This document shows, in pieces, positions 14,619 to 21,756 of a stretch of 32,659 nt of DNA. Positions within the stretch are counted from its first letter, which is position 1. Every line of letters begins with the position of its first letter. Under the pieces are notes generated by a model that was not told the DNA's origin, did no database searches, and was given only the letters and a program-made list of their open reading frames with translations. Source of the DNA: Nocardioides luteus (GTDB taxonomy: Bacteria > Actinomycetota > Actinomycetes > Propionibacteriales > Nocardioidaceae); assembly GCF_000960475.2 (NCBI RefSeq), contig NZ_JZDQ02000054.1, positions 1 to 32,659 on the forward strand. Direction: 5' to 3'. Position numbers and translations under genes: made by a program.

Positions 14619-15610
14619 GCGATGACCCGTTCCTGAAGATCGTCAACGGCCTCGTCGCGATCGTCCTCGGGGTCGGTGGCACCGCCGCGCTCTACTGGGT
14701 GCTCAACTTCCTGGTGGGGCTCCTGCCCGGCAAGTGGGACAGGCGGATCAAGCCGTACGTCTTCGTCGGCCCGGCCGTCCTCGTGGTCACGGTCTTCCTG
14801 ATCTACCCGGCCCTGATGACGGTGATCTTCAGCTTCGCCGACGCCAACAGCATCAACTGGGTGGGCTTCCAGAACTACGTGGACCTGTTCCAGGACAAGG
14901 AGTTCCTCGGCACGCTGTTCAACAACCTGCTCTGGATCCTCATCGTCCCGGCGGGCAGCGTCATCGTCGGCCTGCTCGTGGCGGTGCTGGCCGACCGGCT
15001 CAAGGCGCTGCCGGAGCGGATCGCGAAGTCGGTCATCTTCATGCCGATGGCGATCAGCTTCGTCGGGGCGAGCACGATCTGGGGTTTCGTCTACGCGACC
15101 CGGTTCGCGCAAGGGGACAAGCAGATCGGGCTCCTCTCGGCGATCTCGACGAGTCTGGGCTTCGAGCCGGTCGCCTGGCTCCGCATCCAGACCGGCAGCC
15201 TCAACGACCTGCTCCTGATCGTCATCATGGTCTGGCTGCAGGCCGGGTTCGCGATGGTGCTGCTCTCCTCGGCGATCAAGGGCGTCCCCGACGACACCGT
15301 CGAGGCCGCCCGCATCGACGGGGCCAGCGAGATCCAGATCTTCTTCCAGGTGGTCGTGCCGCAGATCTGGCCGACGGTGATCGTGGTCTTCGTGACCATC
15401 CTCATCCTGGTCCTGAAGGTCTTCGACATCGTCTACGTGATGACCGGTGGCCGGTCCGGCACCTCGGTGCTGGCCAACACCTTCTTCGTCGAGCTCTTCG
15501 AGTTCGGTGACGCCGGTCGCGCGGCCGCGGTCGTCGTGGTCCTGATGATCGCGGTGATCCCGGTGATGATCTACCAGATGCGCCAGTTCAAGAAGCAGGA
15601 GGCACGCTGA
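14615..15610 (+). CDS. Sugar ABC transporter permease, MalF/AglF type
   Basis: This 331-residue inner-membrane permease has about eight hydrophobic helices, including an extra pair at the N terminus. The EAA loop that docks the ATPase is EAARIDGASEIQIFFQVVVP, near residues 230-249. It overlaps the binding-protein gene by four bases and the next permease gene by one base (TGATG), so the three proteins are made in step. The closest type by appearance is AglF of alpha-glucoside importers. Confidence 0.92.
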   Translation: MSDDPFLKIVNGLVAIVLGVGGTAALYWVLNFLVGLLPGKWDRRIKPYVFVGPAVLVVTVFLIYPALMTVIFSFADANSINWVGFQNYVDLFQDKEFLGTLFNNLLWILIVPAGSVIVGLLVAVLADRLKALPERIAKSVIFMPMAISFVGASTIWGFVYATRFAQGDKQIGLLSAISTSLGFEPVAWLRIQTGSLNDLLLIVIMVWLQAGFAMVLLSSAIKGVPDDTVEAARIDGASEIQIFFQVVVPQIWPTVIVVFVTILILVLKVFDIVYVMTGGRSGTSVLANTFFVELFEFGDAGRAAAVVVVLMIAVIPVMIYQMRQFKKQEAR

Positions 15611-16449
15611 TGAGGCAGCTCACCCTGGGCGGCGTCGCGGTCCGCGTGGCGATCACCCTGCTGTGCGTCCTCTGGTTCATCCCGACCCTCGGGCTGCTGG
15701 TCTCGTCGTTCCGCGACGAGGCCGACGTCAAGACGTCGGGCTGGTGGACGGTCATCACCGACCCGTTCTCCCAGTGGACCTTCGACAGCTACCGGCAGGT
15801 CCTCGAGAGTGGGATGGCCAACGCCTTCGTCAACTCGATCGTGGTCTCCGTGCCCGCGACGCTGCTGCCGATCATGATCGCTGCGTTCGCCGCGTACGCG
15901 TTCACCTTCATGCGGTTCTGGGGACGCAACGTGCTGTTCATGCTGATCGTGGGGCTGTTGGTGGTCCCGCTCCAGGTGGCGTTCGTCCCGCTGCTCAACC
16001 TGTTCACCGACTACGACCTCAACGGCACCTTCCTCGCGGTGTGGCTGGCCCACACCGGGTTCGGGATGCCGCTGGCGGTCTACATCCTGCGCAACTACAT
16101 GTCGAGCCTGCCGCACGAGATCATCGAGTCGGCCGAGATCGACGGGGCATCGCACTTCCAGACCTTCTGGAGGCTGATCGTGCCGATGTCGGTGCCCGCA
16201 CTGGCCGCGTTCGCGATCTTTCAGTTCCTCTGGGTCTGGAACGACCTGCTCGTCGCGCTCATCTTCCTGGGCGCCGGCGACAACGAGGTCGTCACGATCA
16301 CGCTGCGCGACCTGATCGGCGACAAGGGTCAGGAGTGGCACCTGCTCACCGCGGGTGCGTTCATCACCATGACGGTTCCGCTGCTGGTGTTCTTCTCGCT
16401 GCAGCGCTACTTCGTGCGTGGGCTCACGGCCGGGTCCGTCAAGGGCTGA
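15610..16449 (+). CDS. Sugar ABC transporter permease, MalG/AglG type
   Basis: This 279-residue permease is the partner of the preceding one, with six predicted membrane helices and the EAA loop ESAEIDGASHFQTFWRLIVP (about residues 175-194). The C terminus YFVRGLTAGSVKG is the standard ending of MalG-type permeases. No ATP-binding subunit or glycosidase follows; a hairpin terminator and a potassium channel gene do. The transporter probably borrows a shared MsiK-type ATPase encoded elsewhere, as Streptomyces sugar importers do. Confidence 0.93.
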   Translation: MRQLTLGGVAVRVAITLLCVLWFIPTLGLLVSSFRDEADVKTSGWWTVITDPFSQWTFDSYRQVLESGMANAFVNSIVVSVPATLLPIMIAAFAAYAFTFMRFWGRNVLFMLIVGLLVVPLQVAFVPLLNLFTDYDLNGTFLAVWLAHTGFGMPLAVYILRNYMSSLPHEIIESAEIDGASHFQTFWRLIVPMSVPALAAFAIFQFLWVWNDLLVALIFLGAGDNEVVTITLRDLIGDKGQEWHLLTAGAFITMTVPLLVFFSLQRYFVRGLTAGSVKG

Positions 16450-16472
16450 GATCCGGCTCGGGTTCCGCCAGT

Positions 16473-16514
16473 ACGCGGCGGGCATCACGCCTTCGGGCAT
16501 GGTGCCCGCCGCGT
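16473..16514 (+). terminator. Hairpin terminator of the sugar ABC operon
   Basis: A 12-bp perfect stem (ACGCGGCGGGCA with TGCCCGCCGCGT) encloses a smaller GCC-TTCG-GGC tetraloop hairpin. It begins 24 bases after the permease stop. Confidence 0.85.
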
Positions 16515-16540
16515 CGTATGAGGGTCGGCGGAGCCTGGGC

Positions 16541-16546
16541 TATAAG
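16541..16546 (+). promoter_or_regulatory. -10 box for leaderless channel transcript
   Basis: TATAAG lies 8 bases before the GTG start, with no ribosome site between. It is directly downstream of the ABC operon terminator, so the channel has its own promoter. Confidence 0.5.
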
Positions 16547-16554
16547 GTCGGGAC

Positions 16555-17649
16555 GTGACCGAGACAAGCGCGTACGCCCCGAGGTGGGCCGGGGTCGAGC
16601 AGGTCGCTCTCCCCGAGACGGTGCGGTCGCCCTGGTGGCAGCTCGGCCGCCGGTTGCTGGCCGCCCTGGCGATCCTGGTCGGCACGGTGCTCCTGGTCTA
16701 TCTCGACCGCGACGCCTACGCCGACAACAACGATCCCACGGGCCAGATCAGCCTGATGGACGCGCTCTACTACACGACGGTCACGCTGAGCACGACCGGC
16801 TACGGCGACATCGCGCCGGTCGCCGACCATGCCCGGATGATCAACGCGTTCATCATCACGCCGGCTCGCATCGCGTTCCTGGTGCTCCTGATCGGCACCA
16901 CCCTCGAGGTCCTGACCAAGCAGGGCCGTGATCTCATCCGAGTCGCTCGCTGGAGGAAGAAGATGTCCCAGCACATCGTCGTCGTCGGCTACGGCACCAA
17001 GGGGCGGAGCGCCGTGGAGACGCTGCTCAGCAACGGTGCCGACCCCGAGGAGTTCGTCGTCGTCGACCCGGACCCGGTGGCGCGCTCCGACGCCCACTCC
17101 GACGGGATCGCGGTGGTCACCGGCGACGCGACCCGCCGCGAGGTGCTGATGCGGGCGGGCGTCAAGGACGCCGAGCAGGTCATCATCACCACCAACCGTG
17201 ACGACTCCAACGTGCTCACGATCCTGACGGTGCGCCAGATCAACCCCGAGGCGTGGATCGTCGCCGCGGCCCGCGAGCGCGAGAACGCGCCGCTGATGAA
17301 GCAGTCCGGAGCCGACTCGGTGATCACCTCTGCCGACGCGGTCGGGCGGCTGATGGGCCTGTCCACCATCTCGCCGACCCTGGGCTCGGTGATGGAGGAC
17401 CTGCTCAATTCCGGCATCGGCCTCGAGGTCGCCGAGCGCGACCTCCTGGTCAACGAGGTCGGCAAGCAGCCGCAGCAGCTGGCCGACCAGGTGATCGCAG
17501 TCGTACGTGACGAGAAGGTGTTCCGCTACTTCGACCCCGTCGTCGGCACCCTGTCGCGAGGGGACCGGCTGGTCGTCGTGCGGGCGGCGAAGGAGCTGCC
17601 CTGGGCGCCACGCCCGGGCACGCACGGCGAGGACACCGCCGAGGCGTAG
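16555..17649 (+). CDS. Two-TM potassium channel with RCK (TrkA-N/TrkA-C) domains
   Basis: This 364-residue membrane protein has TM1 near residues 40-60 (LLAALAILVGTVLLVYL), a pore loop with the selectivity filter TTGYGD (Y83), and TM2 near 103-121 (RIAFLVLLIGTTLEVL). The cytoplasmic RCK domain begins at HIVVVGYGTKG (about residue 140), a nucleotide-binding Rossmann motif, and a TrkA-C-like end follows. This is the MthK-type plan, in which ligand binding to a ring of RCK domains gates K+ flow. MthK has an internal start making free RCK; here a methionine stands just before HIVVVGYG (KKMSQHIVV), so an internal start is possible but has no clear ribosome site. Confidence 0.92.
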   Translation: MTETSAYAPRWAGVEQVALPETVRSPWWQLGRRLLAALAILVGTVLLVYLDRDAYADNNDPTGQISLMDALYYTTVTLSTTGYGDIAPVADHARMINAFIITPARIAFLVLLIGTTLEVLTKQGRDLIRVARWRKKMSQHIVVVGYGTKGRSAVETLLSNGADPEEFVVVDPDPVARSDAHSDGIAVVTGDATRREVLMRAGVKDAEQVIITTNRDDSNVLTILTVRQINPEAWIVAAARERENAPLMKQSGADSVITSADAVGRLMGLSTISPTLGSVMEDLLNSGIGLEVAERDLLVNEVGKQPQQLADQVIAVVRDEKVFRYFDPVVGTLSRGDRLVVVRAAKELPWAPRPGTHGEDTAEA

Positions 17650-17685
17650 GACCCGCCAGAAGACCCGCCAGAAGACCGGCTAAAA
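17650..17685. repeat. 12-base tandem repeat after the channel gene
   Basis: GACCCGCCAGAA occurs twice in direct succession and is followed by a degenerate third unit, GACCGGCTAAAA. The array begins at the stop codon of the channel gene and runs into the inverted-repeat element. Confidence 0.8.
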
Positions 17686-17749
17686 CAGAAGTCAGCCGCT
17701 GGCGTCTCGGGTCACCAGCGGCTGACATGGAAAACATTAGCCGACGATC
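17683..17749 (+). repeat. 67-base inverted repeat, left copy, with hairpin
   Basis: This copy contains a perfect 12-bp stem, GTCAGCCGCTGG with CCAGCGGCTGAC (17691-17702 and 17715-17726), around a 12-base loop. A 17-base arm, AACATTAGCCGACGATC, follows. The whole unit recurs in inverted orientation at 18250-18316 with 63 of 67 bases identical. It could end the channel transcript, but it has no T tract. Confidence 0.85.
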
Positions 17750-17888
17750 TGGCGTGCATCAAAGAGTCGCTCTGCAGATTTATGAAGATGGCCCGGATGG
17801 GCTATGCCCCATAGTTAGCAGGCAGAGCGTCCGAGCGGTGGCGCGTGGCGGTTTCGACGGTGGATGTCGTGCCTGGGATGATGGAGGC

Positions 17889-18173
17889 ATGACCGAGGCG
17901 CCCCACAGCCCCGGGTCTGCCGATGAGCAGCCGGGCCTGTCCGAGAACGAGAAGCGACTGCTCGACTTCGAGCGCTCCTGGTGGTCGGCCGGCACCGGCC
18001 GCGACGAGGCGGTCCGGGAGCAGCTCGGGATGAGCGCTGCCGACTACCACCGTGCCGTCAACGACCTGATCGACAAGCCCGAGGCGCTCGCCTACGACGG
18101 CGTGCTGGTCCGCCGGCTGCGGCGACAGCGCGACGCGCGGCGTACGCAGCGCTCGAAGAACCCGCGCTCCTAG
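17889..18173 (+). CDS. DUF3263 family protein
   Basis: This 94-residue protein matches the actinobacterial DUF3263 pattern: ENEKRLLDFERSWW, then a helix-turn-helix-like stretch (AVREQLGMSAADYHRAVNDLID), the PEAL motif and an Arg-rich tail VRRLRRQRDARRTQR. Family members are small, basic at the C terminus and often suggested to bind DNA, with no settled function. ATG 17889 is preferred over earlier in-frame starts because the family begins near here; GGAGG lies only 1-2 bases away, so a leaderless start behind GATGAT is possible. The gene sits alone between two inverted copies of a hairpin element. Confidence 0.85.
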   Translation: MTEAPHSPGSADEQPGLSENEKRLLDFERSWWSAGTGRDEAVREQLGMSAADYHRAVNDLIDKPEALAYDGVLVRRLRRQRDARRTQRSKNPRS

Positions 18174-18249
18174 CTCTCTCGGGCAGGGCCGAGTAGCCCG
18201 GTCTGATCATTTGCAATCTTCTGCATTGCAGGTGCTTGCACGTTCTCGG

Positions 18250-18316
18250 GATCGTCGGCTAATGTTCTTCTTGTCAGCCGCTGGTGACCCGAGACGCCAG
18301 CGGCTGACTTCTATTT
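18250..18316 (-). repeat. 67-base inverted repeat, right copy, with hairpin
   Basis: This is the reverse complement of 17683-17749 with four mismatches. The 36-base hairpin core is identical, including the loop, and three of the mismatches lie in the 6-base linker between core and 17-base arm. The two copies point their 17-base arms at each other across about 500 bases containing the DUF3263 gene. Confidence 0.85.
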
Positions 18317-18391
18317 CGGGCCGCTTTCCGCCCGGCCGTGGCAGGCGAACGCCTCCGGCTCCTCGTGCGAAAACTGACGCATCCGGTATGT

Positions 18392-18403
18392 ACCCATGGG
18401 TAT
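18392..18403. promoter_or_regulatory. 12-base palindrome upstream of the metalloprotease
   Basis: TACCCATGGGTA is a perfect dyad 144 bases before the protease start, set in an AT-richer stretch with TATG and CATA flanks. It is a candidate operator for an unidentified regulator. Confidence 0.4.
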
Positions 18404-18547
18404 TCATATGTCGTCGTAAATGCGACTCGATGCAGTGCACGGTTATGAAGCATTAACCTGATTGACCGGCTCCGCGCCCGATCGCCACTGTCCATGAGTC
18501 AACATCGGCTGCTCCGCATCGGCGGGGCCGGCTCAAGGAGAGACTGC

Positions 18548-20884
18548 GTGAAGAACAGACGCGTAGCGCAGGGCCTGACCATGGCCCTCATCGCGGCGGC
18601 GGCCGCCATCAGCATGCCCACAGGCGTGCACGCGGCCACCGACCCCAAGCCCGGCAAGGGCACCGTGACCTCGCAGGAGACCGACGACGGCCGCGCCGTC
18701 GTCAGTGGCAAGCAGGCCAGGACCAAGGCGGAGAGGTCGGCCGCGGCCTTCGTCGCCGCCGACCCCGCGGCGCTGAAGCTCGGTGCCAAGGACGAGGCCG
18801 TCAGGCTCGGGACGTACCAGTCCTCCGGGCTCCAGTACGTCTCCTACGACCGCACCCACCAGGGCCTGCGCGTCGTCGGCGGTGACTTCGTCGTCGCCGC
18901 CGACGCCGAGGGCAACCTGCTGGGCACCTCGGTCGCCCAGGACGCACCCGTCAAGGTGTCCACCACGAAGCCCGCCATCACCGAGGCGAGGGCAGAGAAG
19001 GTCGCGAAGGGCAAGGTGACCAAGCCGGTCGTCGAGTCCACCGAGCTGGTCATTCTCCAGGGTGAGGCCGGGTCGGACCTGGCGTACGAGACGATCGTGA
19101 CCGGCACCCGCGAGGGCTCGCCCTCGCGCCTCTCGGTCTTCGTCGACGCCGCCACCGGCAAGGTGCTCTCCACCAAGGAGCACGTCGTCGAGGGCACCGG
19201 CAGCTCGGGCTACTCCGGGACCGTGACGATCCCGACGCAGCTCTCCGGCTCCACCTACTCGCTGATCGACCCCTCCGCCACGACGCTCAAGTGCCAGAAC
19301 GCCTCCGGCAACGTGACCTACACGGGCACCGACGACTCCTGGGGCAACGGCGACCCGACCAACCGGGAGACCGGCTGCGTCGACGCGTTCTACGGCGCGC
19401 AGCAGGAGAAGGGCATGCTCACCTCGTGGCTGGGCCGCTCGGGCATGGACGGCTCCGGCGGCTGGGTCCCGATCCGGGTCGGCCTCAACGACGTGAACGC
19501 CTACTACGACGGCACCCAGGTGCAGATCGGCCACTCGCAGTCCGGCTCGCGCTGGATCGGCTCGATCGACGTCGTCGCGCACGAGTTCGGCCACGGCATC
19601 GACGACCACACGCCCGGCGGGATCTCGGGTGGCAACACCCAGGAGTTCATCGCGGACACGTTCGGTGCGGCGACCGAGTGGTACGACAACCAGACCGCCA
19701 ACGACACCCCCGACTACCTCGTCGGCGAGGAGATCGACCTGGTGGGCAACGGCCCGATCCGCAACATGTACAACCCCTCGCTGGCCGGCGACGACAACTG
19801 CTACTCGTCCTCGACGCCGAACGACGAGGTCCACGCCGCGGCCGGTCCGGGCAACCACTGGTTCTACCTGCTCGCCGAGGGGTCGAACCCGACCAACGGC
19901 CAGCCGACCTCGCCGACCTGCAACTCGTCCACCGTCACCGGTGTCGGGATCCAGAAGGCGATGAAGATCATGTACAACGCGATGCTGCTGAAGACCTCGT
20001 CGTCGTCGTACCTGAAGTACCGCACCTGGACGCTCACCGCGGCCAAGAACCTCTACGGCACCTCGACCTGCACCGAGTTCAACGCGGTCAAGGCCGCCTG
20101 GAACGCCGTCTCGGTCCCGGCCCAGACCGGTGACCCGACCTGCACCCCCGGTGGCGGCACCGGCTCGGTCACGGTGACCTCGCCGGGCTCCAAGACGGGC
20201 ACCGTCGGCACCGCGATCTCGTCCTTCACGGTCTCGGCCTCCGGTGGCACCTCGCCGTACACCTTCACGGCCACGGGCCTGCCGGCCGGCGTCTCGATCT
20301 CCTCGTCGGGCACCGTCTCGGGCACCCCGACCACGGCCGGCACCTACACGCCGACGGTCACCGCGACGGACTCCGCCGGTGCGAGCGGCTCGACGCAGTT
20401 CACCTTCACGGTCTCCGGCACCGGTGGCGGCACCTGCTCGGGTCAGAAGCTGACCAACCCGGGCTTCGAGTCCGGCGCGACCGGCTGGACCGCCTCCTCG
20501 GGCGTGATCGACAGCTCGACCGGCGCCCCGGCGCACTCGGGTTCCTACAAGGCCTGGCTGAACGGCTACGGCACCACGCACACCGACAACCTGTCGCAGT
20601 CGGTCACCATCCCGTCCGGGTGTGCGGCCACGCTGACGTTCTGGCTCTACGTCGACTCCGATGAGACGACCACGACCTCGGCGTACGACAAGCTGACGGT
20701 CAAGGCCGGGTCCACCACCCTGGCGACCTACTCGAACCTGAACAAGGGTTCGGGCTACGTCCAGAAGTCGCTCAACCTCAGCGGCCAGGCGGGCTCGACG
20801 GTCACCCTCACCTTCACCGGTACGGAGGACTCCTCCCTCGCGACGAGCTTCCTGATCGATGACACGGCAGTGAACCTGTCGTAG
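18548..20884 (+). CDS. Secreted M4 (thermolysin-like) metalloprotease with C-terminal adhesion domains
   Basis: This 778-residue exported protease starts at GTG 18548 behind AAGGAG. The signal peptide is about residues 1-29, with likely cleavage after GVHA. A propeptide with FTP/PepSY-like segments runs to about residue 220. The M4 catalytic domain carries zinc ligands HEFGH (345-349), the third ligand Glu in NTQEFIADTFG and the proton-donor His in GPGNHWFYLL. After the M4 C-terminal helical part comes an Ig-like putative domain rich in Thr/Ser/Gly (about 535-630), then a jelly-roll-like domain starting LTNPGFESG that resembles carbohydrate-binding modules. The enzyme probably degrades extracellular protein while the tail domains hold it to a surface. 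The gene stands alone with a terminator behind it. Confidence 0.92.
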   Translation: MKNRRVAQGLTMALIAAAAAISMPTGVHAATDPKPGKGTVTSQETDDGRAVVSGKQARTKAERSAAAFVAADPAALKLGAKDEAVRLGTYQSSGLQYVSYDRTHQGLRVVGGDFVVAADAEGNLLGTSVAQDAPVKVSTTKPAITEARAEKVAKGKVTKPVVESTELVILQGEAGSDLAYETIVTGTREGSPSRLSVFVDAATGKVLSTKEHVVEGTGSSGYSGTVTIPTQLSGSTYSLIDPSATTLKCQNASGNVTYTGTDDSWGNGDPTNRETGCVDAFYGAQQEKGMLTSWLGRSGMDGSGGWVPIRVGLNDVNAYYDGTQVQIGHSQSGSRWIGSIDVVAHEFGHGIDDHTPGGISGGNTQEFIADTFGAATEWYDNQTANDTPDYLVGEEIDLVGNGPIRNMYNPSLAGDDNCYSSSTPNDEVHAAAGPGNHWFYLLAEGSNPTNGQPTSPTCNSSTVTGVGIQKAMKIMYNAMLLKTSSSSYLKYRTWTLTAAKNLYGTSTCTEFNAVKAAWNAVSVPAQTGDPTCTPGGGTGSVTVTSPGSKTGTVGTAISSFTVSASGGTSPYTFTATGLPAGVSISSSGTVSGTPTTAGTYTPTVTATDSAGASGSTQFTFTVSGTGGGTCSGQKLTNPGFESGATGWTASSGVIDSSTGAPAHSGSYKAWLNGYGTTHTDNLSQSVTIPSGCAATLTFWLYVDSDETTTTSAYDKLTVKAGSTTLATYSNLNKGSGYVQKSLNLSGQAGSTVTLTFTGTEDSSLATSFLIDDTAVNLS

Positions 20885-20895
20885 GCGAGAAAGCG

Positions 20896-20929
20896 CGGCG
20901 CCCCGCTCCCGATCGGGAGCGGGGCGCCG
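20896..20929. terminator. Bidirectional terminator between protease and map
   Basis: A 15-bp perfect stem (CGGCGCCCCGCTCCC with GGGAGCGGGGCGCCG) encloses GATC. It lies between the convergent protease and map stop codons and can serve both. Confidence 0.9.
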
Positions 20930-20945
20930 TCGCGTCCGTCGCAGG

Positions 20946-21719
20946 TCAGTCGCGCTCGCGTGCGGTGAGGATCAACGGCCCGTCCTCGGTGATCGCGACG
21001 GTGTGCTCCATGTGGGCGCCGCGGGAGCCGTCGGCGCTGCGCAGGGTCCAGCCGTCGGGGTCGGTGAAGATCTCGTCGGTGGTGTGCAGGAACCACGGCT
21101 CGATCGCGATGACGAGGCCGGGCTGCAGCTTGAAGCCGCGGCCGGGGCGACCGTCGTTGGCGATGTGCGGGTCGCCGTGCATGGTGCGACCGACGCCGTG
21201 GCCGCCGAACTGGGTGTTGATCTTGAGGCCCTTGGCGCGCGCGACGCTGGCGATCGCGTGGGAGATGTCGCCGACCTTGTTGCCGACGCGGGCGGCGTCG
21301 ATGCCTGCGGCGAGCGCCTGGGTGGTGGTCTCGATCAGGTCGAGGTCCTCCTGGCGGGGCGTGCCGACGACGAGGGAGAGGGCCGAGTCGGCGACCCAGC
21401 CGTCGACGCTGGCGGCGAAGTCGACGCTGAGCAGGTCGCCGTCGGCCAGCTTGTAGTCGAAGGGCAGGCCGTGCAGCACGCCGTCGTTGACCGAGGTGCA
21501 CAGCACCTTGCCGAACGGCATCGCGCCGAAGCTCGGGTGGTAGTCGATGTAGCACGACTCCGCGCCGCGGTCCTTGATCATCTTGTGCGCCAGCTCGTCG
21601 AGCTCGAGCAGGTTCACACCCACGGCGGCGTGCTCGCGGAGTGCGGTCAGGACATCGGCCACGAATCGGCCGGCGGGCTTCATCTGCTCGATCTGGGTCG
21701 GCGTGCGCAGTTCGATCAC
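20946..21719 (-). CDS. map: Methionine aminopeptidase type I
   Basis: This 257-residue dinuclear metalloenzyme removes the initiator methionine from new proteins. Metal ligands are visible as the two Asp residues of LSVDFAASVDGWVADSA, His in GGHGVGRTMH, Glu in AIEPWF and Glu in HMEHTVAI. It lacks the N-terminal extension found in some actinobacterial MetAPs. Two GTG starts are possible. GTG 21719 lies 6 bases after the TACGCT box at 21726-21731 and gives the common beginning VIELRTP. GTG 21725 would sit directly on the -10 box. A Zur/Fur-like palindrome overlaps the expected -35 region. Confidence 0.93.
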   Translation of the reverse strand: MIELRTPTQIEQMKPAGRFVADVLTALREHAAVGVNLLELDELAHKMIKDRGAESCYIDYHPSFGAMPFGKVLCTSVNDGVLHGLPFDYKLADGDLLSVDFAASVDGWVADSALSLVVGTPRQEDLDLIETTTQALAAGIDAARVGNKVGDISHAIASVARAKGLKINTQFGGHGVGRTMHGDPHIANDGRPGRGFKLQPGLVIAIEPWFLHTTDEIFTDPDGWTLRSADGSRGAHMEHTVAITEDGPLILTARERD

Positions 21720-21725
21720 AGGCAC

Positions 21726-21731
21726 AGCGTA
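21726..21731 (-). promoter_or_regulatory. -10 box for leaderless map transcript
   Basis: TACGCT on the minus strand ends 6 bases before GTG 21719. Its position decides between the two GTG starts of map. Confidence 0.55.
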
Positions 21732-21733
21732 TC

Positions 21734-21756
21734 CTGAGAACGGTTCTCAGTAGAAC
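21734..21756. promoter_or_regulatory. Zur/Fur-like palindrome upstream of map
   Basis: CTGAGAACGGTTCTCAG is a perfect 8-1-8 dyad (21734-21750). Its inner 15 bases have the 7-1-7 layout of actinobacterial Zur boxes and agree with TGAAAATGATTTTCA at 11 of 15 positions. A second overlapping dyad, GTTCT-N4-AGAAC, spans 21743-21756. The pair covers the expected -35 region of map and abuts the sigma factor stop. A simple terminator hairpin for the sigma gene is the alternative reading. Confidence 0.5.

Larger units (their letters stand above)
18174..18547. other. 374-base intergenic region before the protease gene
   Basis: This region is visibly lower in GC than its surroundings. It holds three TTGCA words (18211, 18226, 18236), the right hairpin copy (18250-18316) and a 12-base palindrome, TACCCATGGGTA (18392-18403). 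It also has an AT-richer stretch around 18401-18455 where the protease promoter probably lies. I see no protein-coding gene in it on either strand. Confidence 0.6.

Noticed and set aside
18533..20581. A 682-codon minus-strand frame opposite the metalloprotease
   Set aside because: It is Arg/Gly/Val-rich with no motif. Long antisense frames are expected opposite high-GC genes.
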